A DNA stretch of 64,000 nucleotides from assembly GCA_004335635.1 (NCBI GenBank), contig QAXH01004055.1:1-64000 (forward strand), written 5' to 3'. The position numbers and the translations under genes are program-made. This document shows, piece after piece, positions 62,086 to 64,000 of this stretch. Source of the stretch: Chloromonas sp. AAM2. Lineage: Eukaryota > Chlorophyta > Chlorophyceae > Chlamydomonadales > Chlamydomonadaceae. Under the pieces are notes generated by a model that saw nothing but the letters and a program-made list of their open reading frames with translations, was not told where the DNA came from and ran no database searches. Position 1 is the stretch's first letter, and each line of letters begins with the position of its first letter.

Positions 62086-63096
62086 TCAGAACGTACTGCT
62101 CCAGGCGGCAGTGTTCAACGTCTTGATTCCCATGCACCTCATGTCTGTGGGCAGCAAGACAAGGAAGCGTTAACAAGTCTGATTTGGCAGCTCACGAACA
62201 CGATTCCAGTTGCAAAGACGACCGAGGACAAATGACCATTTCCATTTCCCACACTGTGGGGAAACCTTGCACAGAGGGGCTGTACGTCGGCATGCCTATG
62301 CTGTCCAGGACAGGTCACTGTGCACTGCGTCTGTCAACATGAAAGCCTGCAAACCCTACCTTCAAGGTTATTTTCTTGTACAGCATCAGACTTGGAGGCT
62401 GTTGCATCAGACAGGACGGACACCTACAGCACAGGCCAAGGGACGCCTCTGCAACAATGCACTCTTGAATGCCTTTTCTGTGTGGGCCAACAGCCCATTG
62501 CTGGTGACAGTGCATGTGCGACGGCCTGGTCAACGTAATCTGAATGCAGATCAGATCATGCACGTGACAAGGATAAATACCTGTGAATGCCCAGGCCCGG
62601 GAGTAACAGGCCAGTGACGTCAACTAGCAGAGCCAACTAGCTGAGCCAACGCCTGATCAGATGAGCCTGGACTATGCAGCCTCAGCCAGCAGGTGCACGC
62701 TAGTGGGGGTTTATGGAGGAAATGTGCGCCTGGGAGCCTTCTGAGGCCTTGTACACGTACCTCATAGTCAAGCCCCAGGGCGTCAACTGCAGTCGCACGG
62801 ATGCAGTTGGGGGTTTGGACTCCACACAGCACCACATGCTTCACGTTCAGCCGCCTGCAGCATCAGCGCACAAGAAATAGCTATTTGCCTATCGGCCCCT
62901 ATTTGTCTCCTGGTTCGTATCAAGCACAAGGGAGCTCGGAAAATCACTGAGTCACGCACATGACGCATGATTCGGAACCGCAGCCTGCGCACCTGAGCAT
63001 GAGGTCCAGGTGGGTGTGGAAGAAACCTGAAAAGCGCTTCTTGATCAATGTGATGTCACCCTCATGCGCTACAAGCCCATCCACCAAGGCCGCACC
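62086..63096 (-). CDS. isochorismatase-family hydrolase, partial model
   Basis: Cysteine hydrolase of the isochorismatase/nicotinamidase superfamily. Three exons are supported on the minus strand: ~63096-62999 (VDGLVAHEGDITLIKKRFSG, FFHTHLDLMLR), 62854-62761 (RLNVKHVVLCGVQTPNCIRA, TAVDALGLDYE) and 62144-62086 (DMRCMGIKTLNTAAW then SSTF, TGA). The catalytic Lys in IKKRFSGF and the nucleophilic Cys in TPNCIRATAVDA are present. Phases show that a middle exon (length 1 mod 3) joins the last two, encoding the 'V.V..DA' strand; I could not place it. The N-terminal part with the catalytic Asp ('IDMQ') lies above 63096, unidentified, possibly beyond the window. The 'GVQTPNCIRATA' signature resembles the plant/algal group of these enzymes; substrate unknown. 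Confidence 0.8.
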
Positions 63097-64000
63097 TAAA
63101 AGTCAACCACACAGTCACGAGTACTAGGATGGAGGTTTGAATTCATGCCGCTATTGGTGCTGGCGCTTGTGGGTCGACGACTCACGGCCCCTTGTGCGGC
63201 GGAGTGGCCGAGTTTTTCAGATCGTCGGTGGATTGCGCCCTGATTGCTCGAAGCCTGCTCGACGAATACGGACTGCATGTCCTCGTGGGGTCCGGCTCTA
63301 TGAATTCGTGGAGGACTCGCGTGGTCAACCTCTGCGAACCGATGCGACCGGCGCTAGAGCCTCTGGAAGTTGGCCTTCCGCATACCAACCAGCTTCATGC
63401 GTCCTTGACGCATCCACAGCGCCTTGTGCTCTGGACCTTGCCTCAGTCATGTTGCAGGTCGGGAAGCAATGGCTTAAGACCTGTTGTGGTGTCTGCCCTG
63501 GACATGCTTGTTCAGGATTCATGTCCAGATGTGCATTAAGGCACTGAGCAACGCGATCCGGGTGATTAATGCGATCTGGTCGAAATGCCAGATGTAAGCA
63601 GCCAGCCAGCCGGACCGCTGAGGGTGACGCCACACCCACCCTTGCTGTTGGGCAGCGTTGCACCCGCACCATCACCATTGCCAGTCAGGTGCTTGCGAGT
63701 CCATTCAATGTCTATGCCTGAAAGCATGGCAGCAAGGGATGCATATGAGAGATGCGTCGGGACGTGTGCCTTCGCCCGTCCTGAGCCGCCAGGTCCATGC
63801 TGAGGAAGCAGCTGGTTGCAGCAAACGACACAGCAGCGCACAGCACGGCAAGCATGTACGAATATGCTGCAAAGCATGGGGGAGTGTACACATGGACTAC
63901 TGATCGGCTCACGCGTGGTACTGCTTGCCATAAGGCATGCGCCAGGGAGCAAAAAGAGTTTGCACTGGCATCAGGTTTCTACGCTAACAAAACAGACAGC
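63097..64000. other. unresolved end region
   Basis: Should include 5' exons of the isochorismatase gene. Positions 63180-63400 are richer in CG than the surroundings and open in several frames on both strands, but no family is recognisable. Confidence 0.3.

Noticed and set aside
63195..63280. tRNA-like start (GGCGGAGTGGCCGAGT) resembling a Ser/Leu tRNA
   Set aside because: No matching acceptor stem, anticodon arm or T-arm follows at the right spacing.

Overview
The window is nuclear DNA of a photosynthetic eukaryote, most likely a green alga (Chlorophyta). Every recognisable gene is split into many short exons by GT-AG introns, with at least two well-supported GC-AG introns. 3' ends carry TGTAA motifs, as in chlorophyte poly(A) signals. 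One protein has a bipartite plastid/thylakoid leader, one resembles organelle RNA-binding RAP/OPR proteins, and one belongs to a family shared with animals (UPF0193). There are two assembly gaps (26900-27009 and 56742-57145). No prokaryotic operon, phage or CRISPR feature is present.

Layout: (1) the 3' part of a RAP-domain protein gene (<1-5173, +); (2) a P-type Ca2+-ATPase (5966-16147, +); (3) a gene-free, repeat-rich stretch (16.1-19.6 kb); (4) a secreted or vacuolar papain-family protease of the CFAD / 26-29 kDa type (19623-26035, +); (5) a second repeat-rich stretch with a gap (26.0-29.3 kb); (6) a selenocysteine glutathione peroxidase with a plastid-plus-Tat leader (29341-32346, -), head to head with (7) a DNA polymerase-beta-fold nucleotidyltransferase with an OAS/cGAS-like active-site signature and a long Ala/Pro-rich tail (33128-37410, +); (8) a PLP aminotransferase of the ACC-synthase type (38456-~43889, -); (9) a UPF0193/EVG1-family protein (45150-47200, -); (10) glyoxalase I (~47954-49896, +); (11) a RecQ helicase with RQC-type zinc site and HRDC domain (50123-~61077, -); (12) an isochorismatase-family hydrolase (62086->63096, -).

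The genes do not form one pathway. Peroxidase, glyoxalase and Ca2+-ATPase are stress-related but not obviously co-regulated. The most unusual observations are: the peroxidase combines an in-frame TGA at the catalytic position with an apparent thylakoid-lumen Tat signal, in an exon model whose seven exons sum exactly to 250 codons; the nucleotidyltransferase looks like a CD-NTase/OAS-type enzyme; and at least five tandem duplications span or start at splice junctions (three in RecQ, one in the protease, one in glyoxalase I). At least four dispersed non-coding repeat families also occur.

Exon models were built by eye from reading frame, splice consensus and conserved motifs. First exons of the RAP, aminotransferase, glyoxalase and isochorismatase genes are unresolved, and the RecQ start is tentative.
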